DNA of 64,000 bases from NCBI GenBank assembly GCA_016508695.1, contig VNKQ01000008.1, positions 1,736,001-1,800,000 of the forward strand, in the 5' to 3' direction. The DNA is from Hyphodiscus hymeniophilus (lineage: Eukaryota; Ascomycota; Leotiomycetes; Helotiales; Hyphodiscaceae). The position numbers were made by a program, and so were the translations under genes. Below are positions 54,489-64,000 of this stretch, piece after piece; position 1 is the first letter of the stretch, and each line of letters opens with the position of its first letter. Under the pieces are notes generated by a model, which saw only the letters and a list, made by a program, of their open reading frames with translations, was not told the origin of the DNA and searched no databases.

Positions 54489-55973
54489 ATGTCTGACAGC
54501 CTTCGAATGCCCTGTGCATGGGATGCTACATGGGAGAGTCCTGTTCCGACGACCCAAGGCCGTGGGGTTCCTGTTCCTGCTCCAATGGCACATGCGCCCC
54601 TCCTTCGAGTTTCTGTTGCAGCCACACAAGGCAGCTCTTACGAAGTCCCTCTGCCTACGACTCTGGACCCTCGGCGTGCAGTTCCCATCCCAACAACGCA
54701 ACCCCCTTCCCATCGAAGTTGGGACAGAGATTACAACCCTTTCGGATTTCCAGCCGCTCCCCTAGCGGAGGTTCGTGAAGATGCTCCTGAGATGAGGCAG
54801 CCATCTTCGACAGGGTATGCTTTGTTTGCAGATTCTTCCAATACAGGGGGGAATGATGCTATTCACGGAGACAACAAACCTCCTATTGTGATAGCGGTGT
54901 TTGGGCAGACTGGCACTGGGAAGACTTCCTTCATCAAAGCCGTTACTGGAAAAGATCTTCAGATCGGGCACAGCCTTACGTCTTGTAAGATTTACCACCT
55001 TAGATTATGATTTCGATACTCAGAAGTTGACCCGGTCTAAAACAGGCACCGAGGATGTTCTTGCAGTGCCATTCAGAATTGGCAACGAGAATGTAATGCT
55101 TGTTGACACTCCCGGCTTCAGCGATACGAACATCAGCGATACAGAGATTCTGAGACGGATCGCTGCATGGATGAAGGACACATACGATGACGGGTGCCTC
55201 CTCTCCGGAATTATCTATCTCCACCGTATTATCGATCCCCGCATGGATGGGCCCAGCCTGAAGAATTTGCGCATGATGCAGAAGCTTTGCGGTGCAAATT
55301 CGTTGAAAAATGTCATTCTAGCCACTACCATGTGGGAGAAAGTAACTGAGGAGGAAGGCTCAATGCGCGAGGCAGAGTTAAAACAAACCTTCTGGAAAGA
55401 TATGATTAGAGGTGGCTCGACCGTCAGAAGGATACAGAGACAGAGTGGAGATGATGCTCGTGCACTGGTCAAGTCGTTGCTGAAAAACAAACCAACATCA
55501 ACCCGACTGCAGGAAGAGCTTCATAGCGGCATGAGCCTCGTCCAGACGGAGGCCGGCACAGAGATCAAGGAGGAGATGGCGAAGCTGGAGCGGAAGTTGA
55601 AAGCAGAACATGAACATGAAATTTTGGAGCTAAAGGGAGCGCAAAGAGATCGTAAGAATCGCTTTTCCGTCTTCTGGCTAATTCAGCATATCTATGGATA
55701 GCAGAAGCAGGGTAACTGACTAAGTGAATAGGTAATATAGAGCTTGCGAGGCAAATTAGAGCTGAGATGGAACAAAACAGCCTTAGGATAGCACGACTGG
55801 AAATGGAGAAGAGGGAGCTAGAGAATGCGACCCCGAAGGCATTGCCAACGGCAAATCGGGAAGGGCTATTTGGGTGGGGCAGGTACCGTTGCTTGCGGTG
55901 TAAGTTGAAGACATCCCAATTTGGTAGATGGAAGTGCGAGAGCTGCAATCACCAACAGAGGAACATTTGGTAG
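54489..55973 (+). CDS. P-loop GTPase (AIG1/septin-like fold) with C-terminal zinc ribbon
   Basis: Exons 54489-54984, 55046-55651 and 55732-55973 give 447 residues. The first 130 residues are Pro/Thr-rich with repeated VP(I/V)PTT-like units. The G domain starts at about 138: VFGQTGTGKTSFIKAVTG (G1), then after the first intron LTSCTEDVLAVPF, LVDTPGFSDT (G3) and LSGIIYLHRIIDPRM...CGANSLKNVILATTMW, a layout I know from fungal AIG1-like 'G domain' proteins. A coiled coil (about 325-400) follows, and the end has CLRCK and CESCN, a four-Cys zinc ribbon. Introns of 61 and 80 bp close in phase. It is intact although its neighbours are decayed. Function unknown; GTP binding is a safe inference. Confidence 0.85.
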
Positions 55974-56422
55974 GCCGTACTGGTTAGCTGAGCGAAATTT
56001 GAGCGCAGCAGGATTTTGCATTGCAGCCCAACACTATTCAGGAGTCAATATCGGAGTAATATATTAGTTCCCATGCTTATTGTAACCTTTGGAATACTCA
56101 TCAGGTGTTGAGTCTGTTGGCTATCCCACAAAGCGCCATATCAGAGCCAGATTTATCGTAGAAATTTCATCTAGCTTGGCGTACTGATTATGATATTGGC
56201 GCAACTCTCAACAATCGGGGCGTGCTAGATGATAGCCAGAAGCATTGGGAGGCCCCGGCCTCATGGCATGACAATAATCTGACCATATTGCTTCTACCAC
56301 GAACGTCTCTGCCACATCAATAAATCTTTCAGGCTGAGCAGGCCTTTCCAATAGAACAAGATACACAAACATCAGTATGCGCCAACTCCATTCAAGTCAA
56401 GGGTATCGTAGCGATTTCAGAA
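55974..56422. other. Intergenic between convergent genes
   Basis: 449 bp of 3' flanks, nothing recognised. Confidence 0.4.
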
Positions 56423-57209
56423 TCAAACGTCTTCGTGCTGCACATATTTCCCTGTGTTTGGGGGACTTTCCCCGCCGTTCTCCGAGTCTTCAGGTTCTCC
56501 AAACTGCACACTTGTAGCAAATTTAATCTGCCCAGAAGCTGGTCTTTCAACAACCATTGTCAGATCGACTGACCTAGGGTATCCAAAATCAGGCGCAGAG
56601 ATAAGCAGCAGTCCACTGAGCGAAGTACTTCAAGTTAGCATTACAAATCTTACTTTGTCCCTCTCGAATTGTAATCTGCTGGACGAGAACTTACAACACG
56701 AGGAAACCTAACACAACAGCAGCTGTGACTAACGGCCGCCAAGAATAGGCATAGTGCCATATTGCAACGTTATGTGCAACCATACTGAGCGTGACCAGCA
56801 TTCCCAGCAATATAACCCCATCCACAGCCAAAGCAGCGGATTTCTTGATCCATCTCTCCTGCGCTCTAGCAGACACGCTCTTCAACCTATGATGTACAAC
56901 CTCAATATGTATAACGACAATCTGGCTCCCGAAATGCGAAATCAAAACGACCAGCTGCCGCGCGATGGCAAATGAGAGAAACACAATCGCGGGCGCAAAG
57001 TATGGGCCGTGAACGACGAAGAGGATGAAGGCTGGGATCGCGAGGATCAGCGCAAGGCCTCGAGTGTAGAGCGTGGGATGGACGCTCGTTGCAAAGGGTC
57101 GGGTTGAGGAGGTGGTCGCGAATCCACCGAGGAGAGCTGTCTCTTCATCTTCGGTGGAGTCCATGGAGCGACGATTGGGTGCGAAAAGGGGGGCGTGGGA
57201 GGAGGTCAT
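56423..57209 (-). CDS. Unknown integral membrane protein
   Basis: Exons 57209-56695 and 56627-56423, with a 67-bp intron, give 239 residues. A hydrophilic start (MTSSHAPLFAPNRRSMDSTE) is followed by four hydrophobic segments: LALILAIPAFILFVVHGPYF, APAIVFLSFAIARQLVVLIS, LAVDGVILLGMLVTLSMVAH and PLVTAAVVLGFLVF. The C-terminal 50 residues are hydrophilic and acidic. The intron removes a stop and gives LVFTSLSGLLLISAPDFGYP. The topology resembles small fungal membrane proteins of unknown role; I recognise no transporter motif. Confidence 0.72.
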
Positions 57210-58014
57210 TGAGATAAAGTTCAGGGTGAGCGGGCTCAGCCGAGGCTAGGTATGGTAAGGTATAGACGGTCGAGGGAGGAATGCAATAGGTGGGATATAT
57301 TGGGATGGTACCTAGGGGAGACGAGTGCATTACTTTTCGGATCAAAGACTGCAAGTTGAGACAGTCATAAGAATAGGTAGGAGGGGATCGTCTGTGAATC
57401 TCAGGTATTTCTCGGTTGAATCCATGACCCCTGAATCCTTCCTGTTACGGACCGTCCTTGTTATGAGACAAGGGGTCAAGGTCACTTGAGTGTATGAAGT
57501 CTTCCAAGTACGTGATCGATGTATGGAAAAGGCTTTACGAAGCAAAACTTTTGTATCATATCGTTACCTAATCAGTCCAGGTTTCACAGACCAGACATAT
57601 GAGAACACCCATTCGCCGAGCCAAGAACTTTCTAATGCCAATGCTCAAATTTGTGCTTCGCGCCCAGTCAATGGAAAGGTCAGGTATGGTCGTCGCCCTC
57701 TGGACGCACGATACGCGAATATAAGAATTGCTAGGCCTTTAGTGTGGATATCAGTTACAGCTATTACACAGGCGCTTAGTTCTTGAAAATAGCGCGACCT
57801 AACGAGGTATTGGAGCCATCACAGTCTCAGCAAGCGGAACAGTCACTTTTACCGTTCTTTTATTACACTGGATAGTGGAAGACACTGTAAGCTGAGCACC
57901 GCTGATTCCGTAATATAGACTTTGTAAGAGTTGACATATACAGTGAGTGACTGAACTTTTATATCTGAAGCTGCTTATTAACATACAAACGCCGAGAATG
58001 CAGGACACCAACTA
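57210..58014. other. Intergenic, 0.8 kb
   Basis: Short ORFs only. Holds the promoter of the membrane-protein gene and the 3' flank of the secreted-protein gene. Confidence 0.4.
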
Positions 58015-59288
58015 TTAACACACCCGCTGCAGCGTAATTGGGGTATCGGTGCTATCTACCCCTACGCGCAAATAATTATCGCCTGAATACGCAAATGAGA
58101 TGACTCCACCTTCCAAGGAGCACGTCAGCACATTCAGCGTGAAGCTACAAATAAGTTGCCGGCCATCGGCATAAGCGGGCGAGGAAGCGTCGGCTGAGCT
58201 TAGGGCGATGACCAAGGAGTCGATGTTGGGCTCGGCGTATGCAGTGAGGCCAGGGGCGCTATGAAACTCGAGGCTGCCGTCGCTGCCCAGGAGAATAAGG
58301 TCTGCTGCTGAAAGCGTAGGCGTGAATACAAGAACGTTGCCTGCGCCGCGGACAATGTATTGGCCGCTCTTACTGCCAGTAAGAACCTGTAGGGCGCAAC
58401 CAGTCGGTGCTGGGGTGACGATAGCGGTTGTCGTGGTGATAGATGTCGTGGTTGAACTGAGGATAGAAGTAGTTGGTTCAATGTCTACCACGCTGGAGAT
58501 GATTGTGGTGGTCACTAGTTCCATCAGTTAGGTTTCCAGAAAAAGATGTCCAAACAGGTTTATTTACATGAAAGTGTTGATGTGGTTGTGAAAACTACAT
58601 TCTGGGTTGCAGAGGCCACTCCTGAGCAATGTTAGCGCTTGAAATTTCGAAGACAAGAGCGCTTTACTGACCGGTCACTGTGATAGTAGTGGTAGTTGTG
58701 GGTGTTGGCATGGTGGTCTAATGACACGTAGGTTAGCTTTGTTTCCCAGATTATCACATATCCGTTTGCAATACGTACAGTTGTCTGAGAGACTCCAAAG
58801 CAGGAACAAGCGCTGCTGTAACGAACAGTGCCACTGCAGGCACTGGCGTAGGTAGGTACTTGGGTTGGTGACGAAGCAACAGGGCCAGTCGTTCGTTTGT
58901 CGAGTCCAGCATTCGCGGTGAGTGTGACTGTAGAAGTTGACAGAGAGGTCGATATATCGTCGGATACCACACTCGAATAAGACGTCGAGAAGGTCGTAAG
59001 CACCTGACTTGTGAAAGGGAACACGGTGGCCGTTTCGGTAACGATCAAGGTTGTTACTGTCTTGGTGCTTGTCGATGGGAAGATGGTCGCAGTCGCTGTA
59101 CTAGTAACTGTCGCAGGGTAGACTGTCGCTCGCAAGAAACTTGAGCAGTCGGCTTTTGCGGAACTCTGGAAAATGATGCCTTTAGCCGTGCCAGTGACAG
59201 CTCTTGCACAGTTATCTGCTGCACAAGAAGTAGCGCTTGTGAGGGCGATAGACTGGCCCAAGAGCAGAAGGACTTTGGAGAGATGCAT
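58015..59288 (-). CDS. Secreted Ser/Thr-rich cell-surface-type protein
   Basis: Four exons, 59288-58779, 58717-58672, 58621-58568 and 58514-58015, give 369 residues. The start MHLSKVLLLLGQSIALTSAT is a signal peptide. A Cys-containing block (CAADNCARAVTG...DCSSFLRATV) follows, then about 100 residues dominated by Ser and Thr (TVTSTATATIF, STSTVTLTANA), a likely O-glycosylated stalk. A second Cys block, YASACSGTVRYSSACSCFGV, leads across two small Thr-rich exons into another stalk and a globular C-terminal part ending DNYLRVGVDSTDTPITLQRVC. This is a common design of fungal cell-wall or secreted proteins. No GPI signal or enzyme motif is seen. Introns are 50-61 bp; the small exons are supported by exact phase. 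Confidence 0.82.
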
Positions 59289-60331
59289 CTTGATGATTGA
59301 GTATTCTGGAGAGTAAATTCCAACCTGGGGCTTTGGAAGTTTTATGAAAACAAACAACGGACATTTCACGCCACAACCAGCCCGGTGGAACGATTGAGGC
59401 TGATCAACAGGCCATTAGTCCTGCTCTAGATCTACTATCCGAGAGATCTAGAAATATAAATGGAAGCCTCGGCTCAGGGCTGGAAAGTCTAGGCCTTTTT
59501 TGGTATAGAGAACACAAGGAGTAAACGGACAACGTCTCCGCTACAAAAGCATCCGGCAGAGAGTCCAATCAAATCCTCTATCTCGCCACGTACCTGAATT
59601 TCCCCTTTTCCACGTTGGGAGATAACATGAGGTGAACTGCAGTCTAGTAGGATCTTAGTCATCGGTTACCCTGACTCAGGAATCCGTGGCATTGCTCTCC
59701 TTCCCCTTTCAGACCAAGCTAAATGCGACACTAACAAATTCAGTAGTGTCGCTTGACACACGAGAATGCTTGTTTGTTTTGGGAAGAGACGGGCTGGTAG
59801 TTTCAGTAGTGCTCCCGTGGCTGGCTGATGCGTATTTATTTATTGACCGACTTGACTTGGCAGACCAAAACGGTAACCTTACCGCTACTAGCGAGAGAGT
59901 TCAACAGCTCGACCTTCTTAGCGCAGGATCTTAGCGAGGGACGCTTGTATGAGGTTAGTAAGTGCAAACCACCAAAATCTGAAAATATATATAGCAAGTC
60001 ACCTACCTAGGCATTGGACGGAAGCCTTGCTCGGCTTCGCTGGGTTATCCTACTTACTAATGTGCGATCTTCATAACTAAATACTATTATCGCCACTGCT
60101 TGACCTTTATAGTATGCCTCGCACGTTGGTGGCAAGGGTCCTTTAGAAAGAGAAGTAAGTCCACTTTTATCTCTGACCTTGGTATCCATCTGCGCTTGTT
60201 AAGGAGTTCAGAACTTCAAAAGAAACGAATTGCAGCCTTTCGAGAGCCGAATTCATTGACTTCCCTGAGTCGCTCTCTTCATTGAACACCCTCTTCGCTC
60301 CACAATCACCTAAGTTATGGCTCGTCATGCG
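59289..60331. other. Intergenic, 1.0 kb, with inverted repeat copy
   Basis: Promoter of the secreted-protein gene on the left, then repeat copy A (59943-60154, inverted), then the 3' flank of the SNF2 gene. Short ORFs (for example 59686-59934) have no domain. Confidence 0.45.
59943..60154 (-). repeat. Dispersed repeat, copy A, inverted relative to copy B
   Basis: The reverse complement of this segment aligns with 50177-50393 over about 210 bp with scattered differences and small gaps. Exact shared blocks are at 60113-60122, 60085-60097 and 60023-60034. Where copies differ, copy A often keeps C (GGTCAAGCAG) and copy B has T, so A is the less mutated one. Confidence 0.75.
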
Positions 60332-63300
60332 TTAAGAACAATTATTATTGCCAATATCCGCGATCATGAGTTTTCGTTTCTGTTGGGAATGCATTTCCTA
60401 TGTTTGTTAGGGGTAGTAACCAGGTAGATATTGAGAGAGAAAGATAGATGGTACTTTACCTGCTCTACGCTTGCCTCGATCATGTACCGCGTGACCAGAA
60501 CCGAGTTCTTCTGGTTCATGCGTATAGCCCTGGAGACGGCCTGGATCTCCACGCTTGGGTTCCATTGTGGCTCGATGATGAAAACGCGATTTGCAGTCGT
60601 GAGGTTGAGGCTGCATTCTCGTTAGTAAACGCATCTTATAATTGCTGGTGATGATCTTTGGCTGATTGTGGGCAAGTGAGGATAGATCAGCTTACCCAAA
60701 TGCACCGGTCCCAGTGGTCATGATGAGAACTGGTATGGCGGACGAGCTGGAGAACTCATCGAGGATCCTCTGGCGGCGGGTGAGAGGGCTATCACCGTCG
60801 ATTCGGTGGTGTGGTATGTTTTCTTTTCGAAGATGTCTCTCGATGAGGTCTAGGGTGTTTGTCCAGCAAGAGAATATGATGCTGTGGGGGAATACAAATT
60901 AGTACATTGCAACATAGGGACAAAGTATGATTTACCTTTTGGTATGCCATAAGTTTTCTCGAACGTCAGAAAGTAGAGCTACCATTTTTGTTGAATGACC
61001 TTCTTGCCGCAAGTAAGAACCGCTCCCCTCTTGAAAGAGAGCATCGGGCCGGGCTATTGAAGTATGAACCCCAGTGACTGCACAAAGTGGACATTTAGTG
61101 TTCGTGTCGAACGTTACCCCACTGATTTGTTCATTCTGCTCTAAGCATTCTCTACAGACCACATGTGCACAGCTCCCCCGATATGTTCGATAGAGACTAT
61201 TTGAGCCGAGCATGGGTAGAGACTGTCTGCAAGCAGAGCAATGGACCTCACCATTTTCACCCATGGAACACAACGCATCCTCTCTCTCATCCAGCAAGCT
61301 TCTTTTAGTCCATGAGAATGGCTGTTGGTAAGTACCATGATTGCAGAGAATGCGAAGCTGGAGTTGTACTTGAAACATGCCGAATATGCTTTTGCTATAT
61401 GACTCGCTAGCTTTCTGTCGAAGAGCGCGGTTCATTATCTTCTTCGTCTGCTCGTATTGTTCTCTTTCCGCTGGTGAGAACTTGAGGATCCGGACTCTAT
61501 CCTCTGGGGTAGGCAGGTGTAAAAACTCTCTCGAACGTCTGAGGCATAATGAGTCGAGCAGGAGAGTAAGATTCTTCGTCGCTAATTCTCTGCGCTCCAC
61601 ACTTTCGTCAAACGGTATCGCAACGAAGCGCCGGAACATGGCAACACTATGAAATGGGTGGGCGCGAATAAATGCGAAGAGAGAGCCTATGTCTTCTAAC
61701 TTGTTTTGAATTGGTGTCCCTGTGAGACACCAGCGAGACCTGGCTTTGACCTCCGTCACGGCTCGGAAGAAGGTTGTGACTTGTCGCCGAATGATATGAG
61801 CTACAAATATGTTAGCGATACTTATAGCTTCCTGTAATGGCCCAAAGTACCTTCATCCAAGACTACTCTATACCATTCCATTGCGTGCAAAGGGCTGGAT
61901 TTATCCCCAAAATCAGACACTATTGTGTGGTATGTCGTGAGTACAATATCGGCATCTTCAAGCATCAGTGTCTTGCGTTTCGGGCCGTGGTATCTCAGAG
62001 TTGTGAGTGTTCCATCGAGATGTCTAGAGTAAACAATCAGCTCAGTGCGTCCATATGATGCCATAACCAAGCCTTACAAGTCGATTTCATGGAACCACTC
62101 ATTGATTAGTACTAAACAGTCTGTTAGTAGTTGTCATAAAAGTAAATTGAGACATGTAGACCCACTCGCTGATGGAACTAAAACTAAAGTAGCCCTACAA
62201 GGTTTCTGCCTACTGTGGCTGTCAGGGCTGGCCTTCTTCTCCACCACCCAATCGTACGCTTTGTCGAGAGTCTTCGTTATAAGAGCCAAAGTAGACAATG
62301 ACTTTCCCATCCCCATCTCATCAGCTAGAATACCACCACCAGTCTCCGAGGCCAGTATCCGATTTCTTGCCTTCGTAACCGCGTGCAGATACCTTTTAGC
62401 TATTAGCGATATATTCATGGGGAGCTGGGCGCTGTCGCACATACCAGCCCTCATTCTCCCCTTCCATTGCTTTCCACAAACGAAATTCTGGAGGAATTGG
62501 CCCGTTCTCGCGCTGCAGCATGAAATCCAGTGCCTCCTCTTGATGTCTAAATCTTTCAATTAGCTTTTCTTTTCTCGCAATAGAAGTGGTAAGTTTTATT
62601 GATTATAAGCTCGATATCTCAAATTCAAGGCGAATAATTCTCCAGCCAGAGAAGATAGAGTGAACTTACGGTAGTAATGTCCTCTTGAGCCGACGATCTC
62701 CTTGTATCTTGCTGAGATTCGCGCTTCGAGTGAGCGACAAGTACACGTTGGAGATCGACTCACTAAACTTTGCTGCATCATCTAACTTTGGGGCTTTATT
62801 GGCCCTCACGTCAAACTGATTCTCATAGCTTGAGATCTGCATGTCCGCGAATGAAAGAACTTGCGGATTCTCATATGCCGATCCAGTTCGCATTTTATCT
62901 GGGCGTTGCAAATAAAGTTTCTGGCTCGATAAGTAGCGCCCAACTTCCTGGCAAGATTCCCTCAAGCCATAGACGTTAATGTTGACCCGAACCACCGCAT
63001 CAGTAGCTTTGGTTACTCTCCCAATGGTTTCTCGGATAGTTGTAATATCTGCGATTGCTTCCAATTGAAGACTGGGCCTCTGAACAAGACTTCTCAGAGC
63101 TTTACTTGCATGGGTGTTAAGCACACCGAACTCCATGCCATTCGGAAAACATAGGACTACTTCGGTTGATGAGGGTGGAATGCTGAATGTGCACGAGTCC
63201 TCGGATCGAGATTCAAGGTCTTCTATCAACTTGGCGTCAATTTCTAACATGTTTCCCCGGACTCGTACGGCGGTTCGATAAATCTGGAGGTCGGAATCAG

Positions 63301-63862
63301 TAACACGACACAATCCATCGGAAAATCCGCATGTAGTAGTATTGTTGAAATGCAACTTACCATTCCATAGCACAAGTAAGCAGGATCCCTAGTAATGGAA
63401 TCCGGAGGGAAAGACTCAGATGGAGTTGCTTGAGAATCGTATGAGAGGTCGCCTGTCAAAGGCATGGCTTCCGTAGCCCACGATTCGATTCCTTCTTCTA
63501 CATTATGGATAGATGTACCAATCGCCCCATCCATTTCCACTCCTAGCATACCGTTGACATCTAGGAAGTCCGAGCTAAGAATGCTGCTCCATAACCCATC
63601 CCAAGATGTCTCAATCAAAGCAGGAATTTCGCTTCTTTTGGTTTAGAAGGACGCCTCCGGCATACAAGTGTGACGCAGCTTACCTCTGTGCTAGGAACTC
63701 TCTAGGTGATCCATTTCGAACCTGATGTTCTGCGTGGAGATCTTGACCAGAAGCTCCACTGGGACTATCATTCAGTATCCGCTTGAGAGAGTACATGTCG
63801 ATGGAAACGAAAGATTTGGCGTGTAAAACGCATATACTTCGTCGTGCTCTGCTCATACACAT
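60332..63862 (-). CDS. SNF2-family ATPase with RING finger (Rad16/HLTF/Rad5 type)
   Basis: DNA translocase with a RING domain, a combination used in DNA repair, replication stress and chromatin. Eleven exons: 63862-63684, 63631-63361, 63283-62670, 62573-62445, 62392-62166, 62111-62078, 62023-61851, 61800-60936, 60881-60696, 60610-60460 and 60397-60332, giving 964 residues; all phases close. Motifs: GGGILADEMGMGKSLSTLAL (I), VLVPSAILINEW, IVLTTYHTI, RVVLDEAHIIRR (II), RSRWCLTGTPIQNKLEDIGS (III). The RING sits between helicase halves (about 730-782: CSACRQ, CAHVVCREC, CPLC). Then SIIFSCWTNTLDLIERHL (IV), TTGTGAFGLNLTTANRVFII (V) and QAVSRAIRMNQ (VI). A stop precedes the first ATG directly, so the start is in the window. 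The protein end is short, as in Rad16-like members. Confidence 0.93.
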
Positions 63863-64000
63863 TCATCCAGTAGGTCAGTTGAGTCAATTCGTGGGAGATA
63901 TGCGGGACACCAGAAGCGTTGCAGGGATCGGTGCAACGCTCGCTGGTTGCCAGGTGCTCGAAAGAGGAGAGGCCGTAACGAAATTACGACGAAAAGTATT
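63863..64000. other. Right edge, promoter side of the SNF2 gene
   Basis: 138 bp upstream of the SNF2-RING start; no other feature visible. Confidence 0.4.

Noticed and set aside
1..64000. CRISPR arrays, rRNA, tRNA genes
   Set aside because: No spaced direct repeats; the few GTTCGAA/GTTCAAA-like strings (for example near 2671 and 51912) lie in coding sequence or lack a matching A box and acceptor stem.

Overview
The window is nuclear DNA of a filamentous ascomycete (Pezizomycotina; a leotiomycete-like fungus is my guess, not proven). Genes sit on both strands and are split by short GT-AG introns, mostly 45-90 bp, with CTAAC/CTGAC-type branch sites. Fungus-typical families are present: Zn2Cys6 regulator, HET-domain proteins, NCS1 transporter tail, GMC oxidase, EthD and GFA proteins. 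About thirty genes or relics could be resolved; most intron-containing models below were joined by hand so that the phase closes exactly.

Layout. 1-11 kb: an edge fragment, a membrane-associated unknown, mitochondrial DEAD-box helicase MSS116, peroxisomal import receptor PEX7, a CUE/AlkB/GRF-zinc protein and a putatively myristoylated unknown. 11-21 kb: an EthD protein, a Zn2Cys6 regulator, a JMJD5-like JmjC protein, a SnoaL-like isomerase/cyclase and, divergent from it, a five-exon FAD monooxygenase fused to a seven-helix membrane domain. The last two look like part of a terpenoid or meroterpenoid pathway. 21-26 kb: a small mitochondrial-type protein, a rhodanese and an intact HET protein. 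26-33.6 kb: a run of oxidoreductases (GMC oxidase, FMO, a broken deglycating-type FAD oxidase, a D-2-hydroxyacid dehydrogenase, a GFA-family protein). 34.8-48.5 kb: a housekeeping block (CDC45, a peroxisomal 4CL-like ligase with C-terminal AKL, RPB5, BFR1, a small Cys-motif protein, mitochondrial Obg GTPase MTG2), interrupted by an orphan NCS1 transporter tail. 48.8-60.3 kb: an accessory region holding a broken ankyrin gene, a relic with CAG-to-TAG changes, a HET pseudogene, an intact GTPase with a zinc-ribbon tail, a membrane protein and a secreted Ser/Thr-rich protein, with three copies of one dispersed repeat. 60.3-63.9 kb: an eleven-exon SNF2-RING ATPase.

Two patterns cut across genes. 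First, several otherwise good genes (MSS116, the AlkB protein, EthD, GMC oxidase, ankyrin) carry single-base losses that are each repaired by lengthening a short run of one base by one; this points to homopolymer undercalling in the assembly unless reads prove otherwise. Second, repeat copies and one relic around 50-60 kb differ by transitions at CpA/TpG, as expected after repeat-induced point mutation. The most promising biology is the monooxygenase-membrane domain fusion next to the SnoaL-like gene. No tRNA, rRNA, CRISPR array or intact transposon was recognised.
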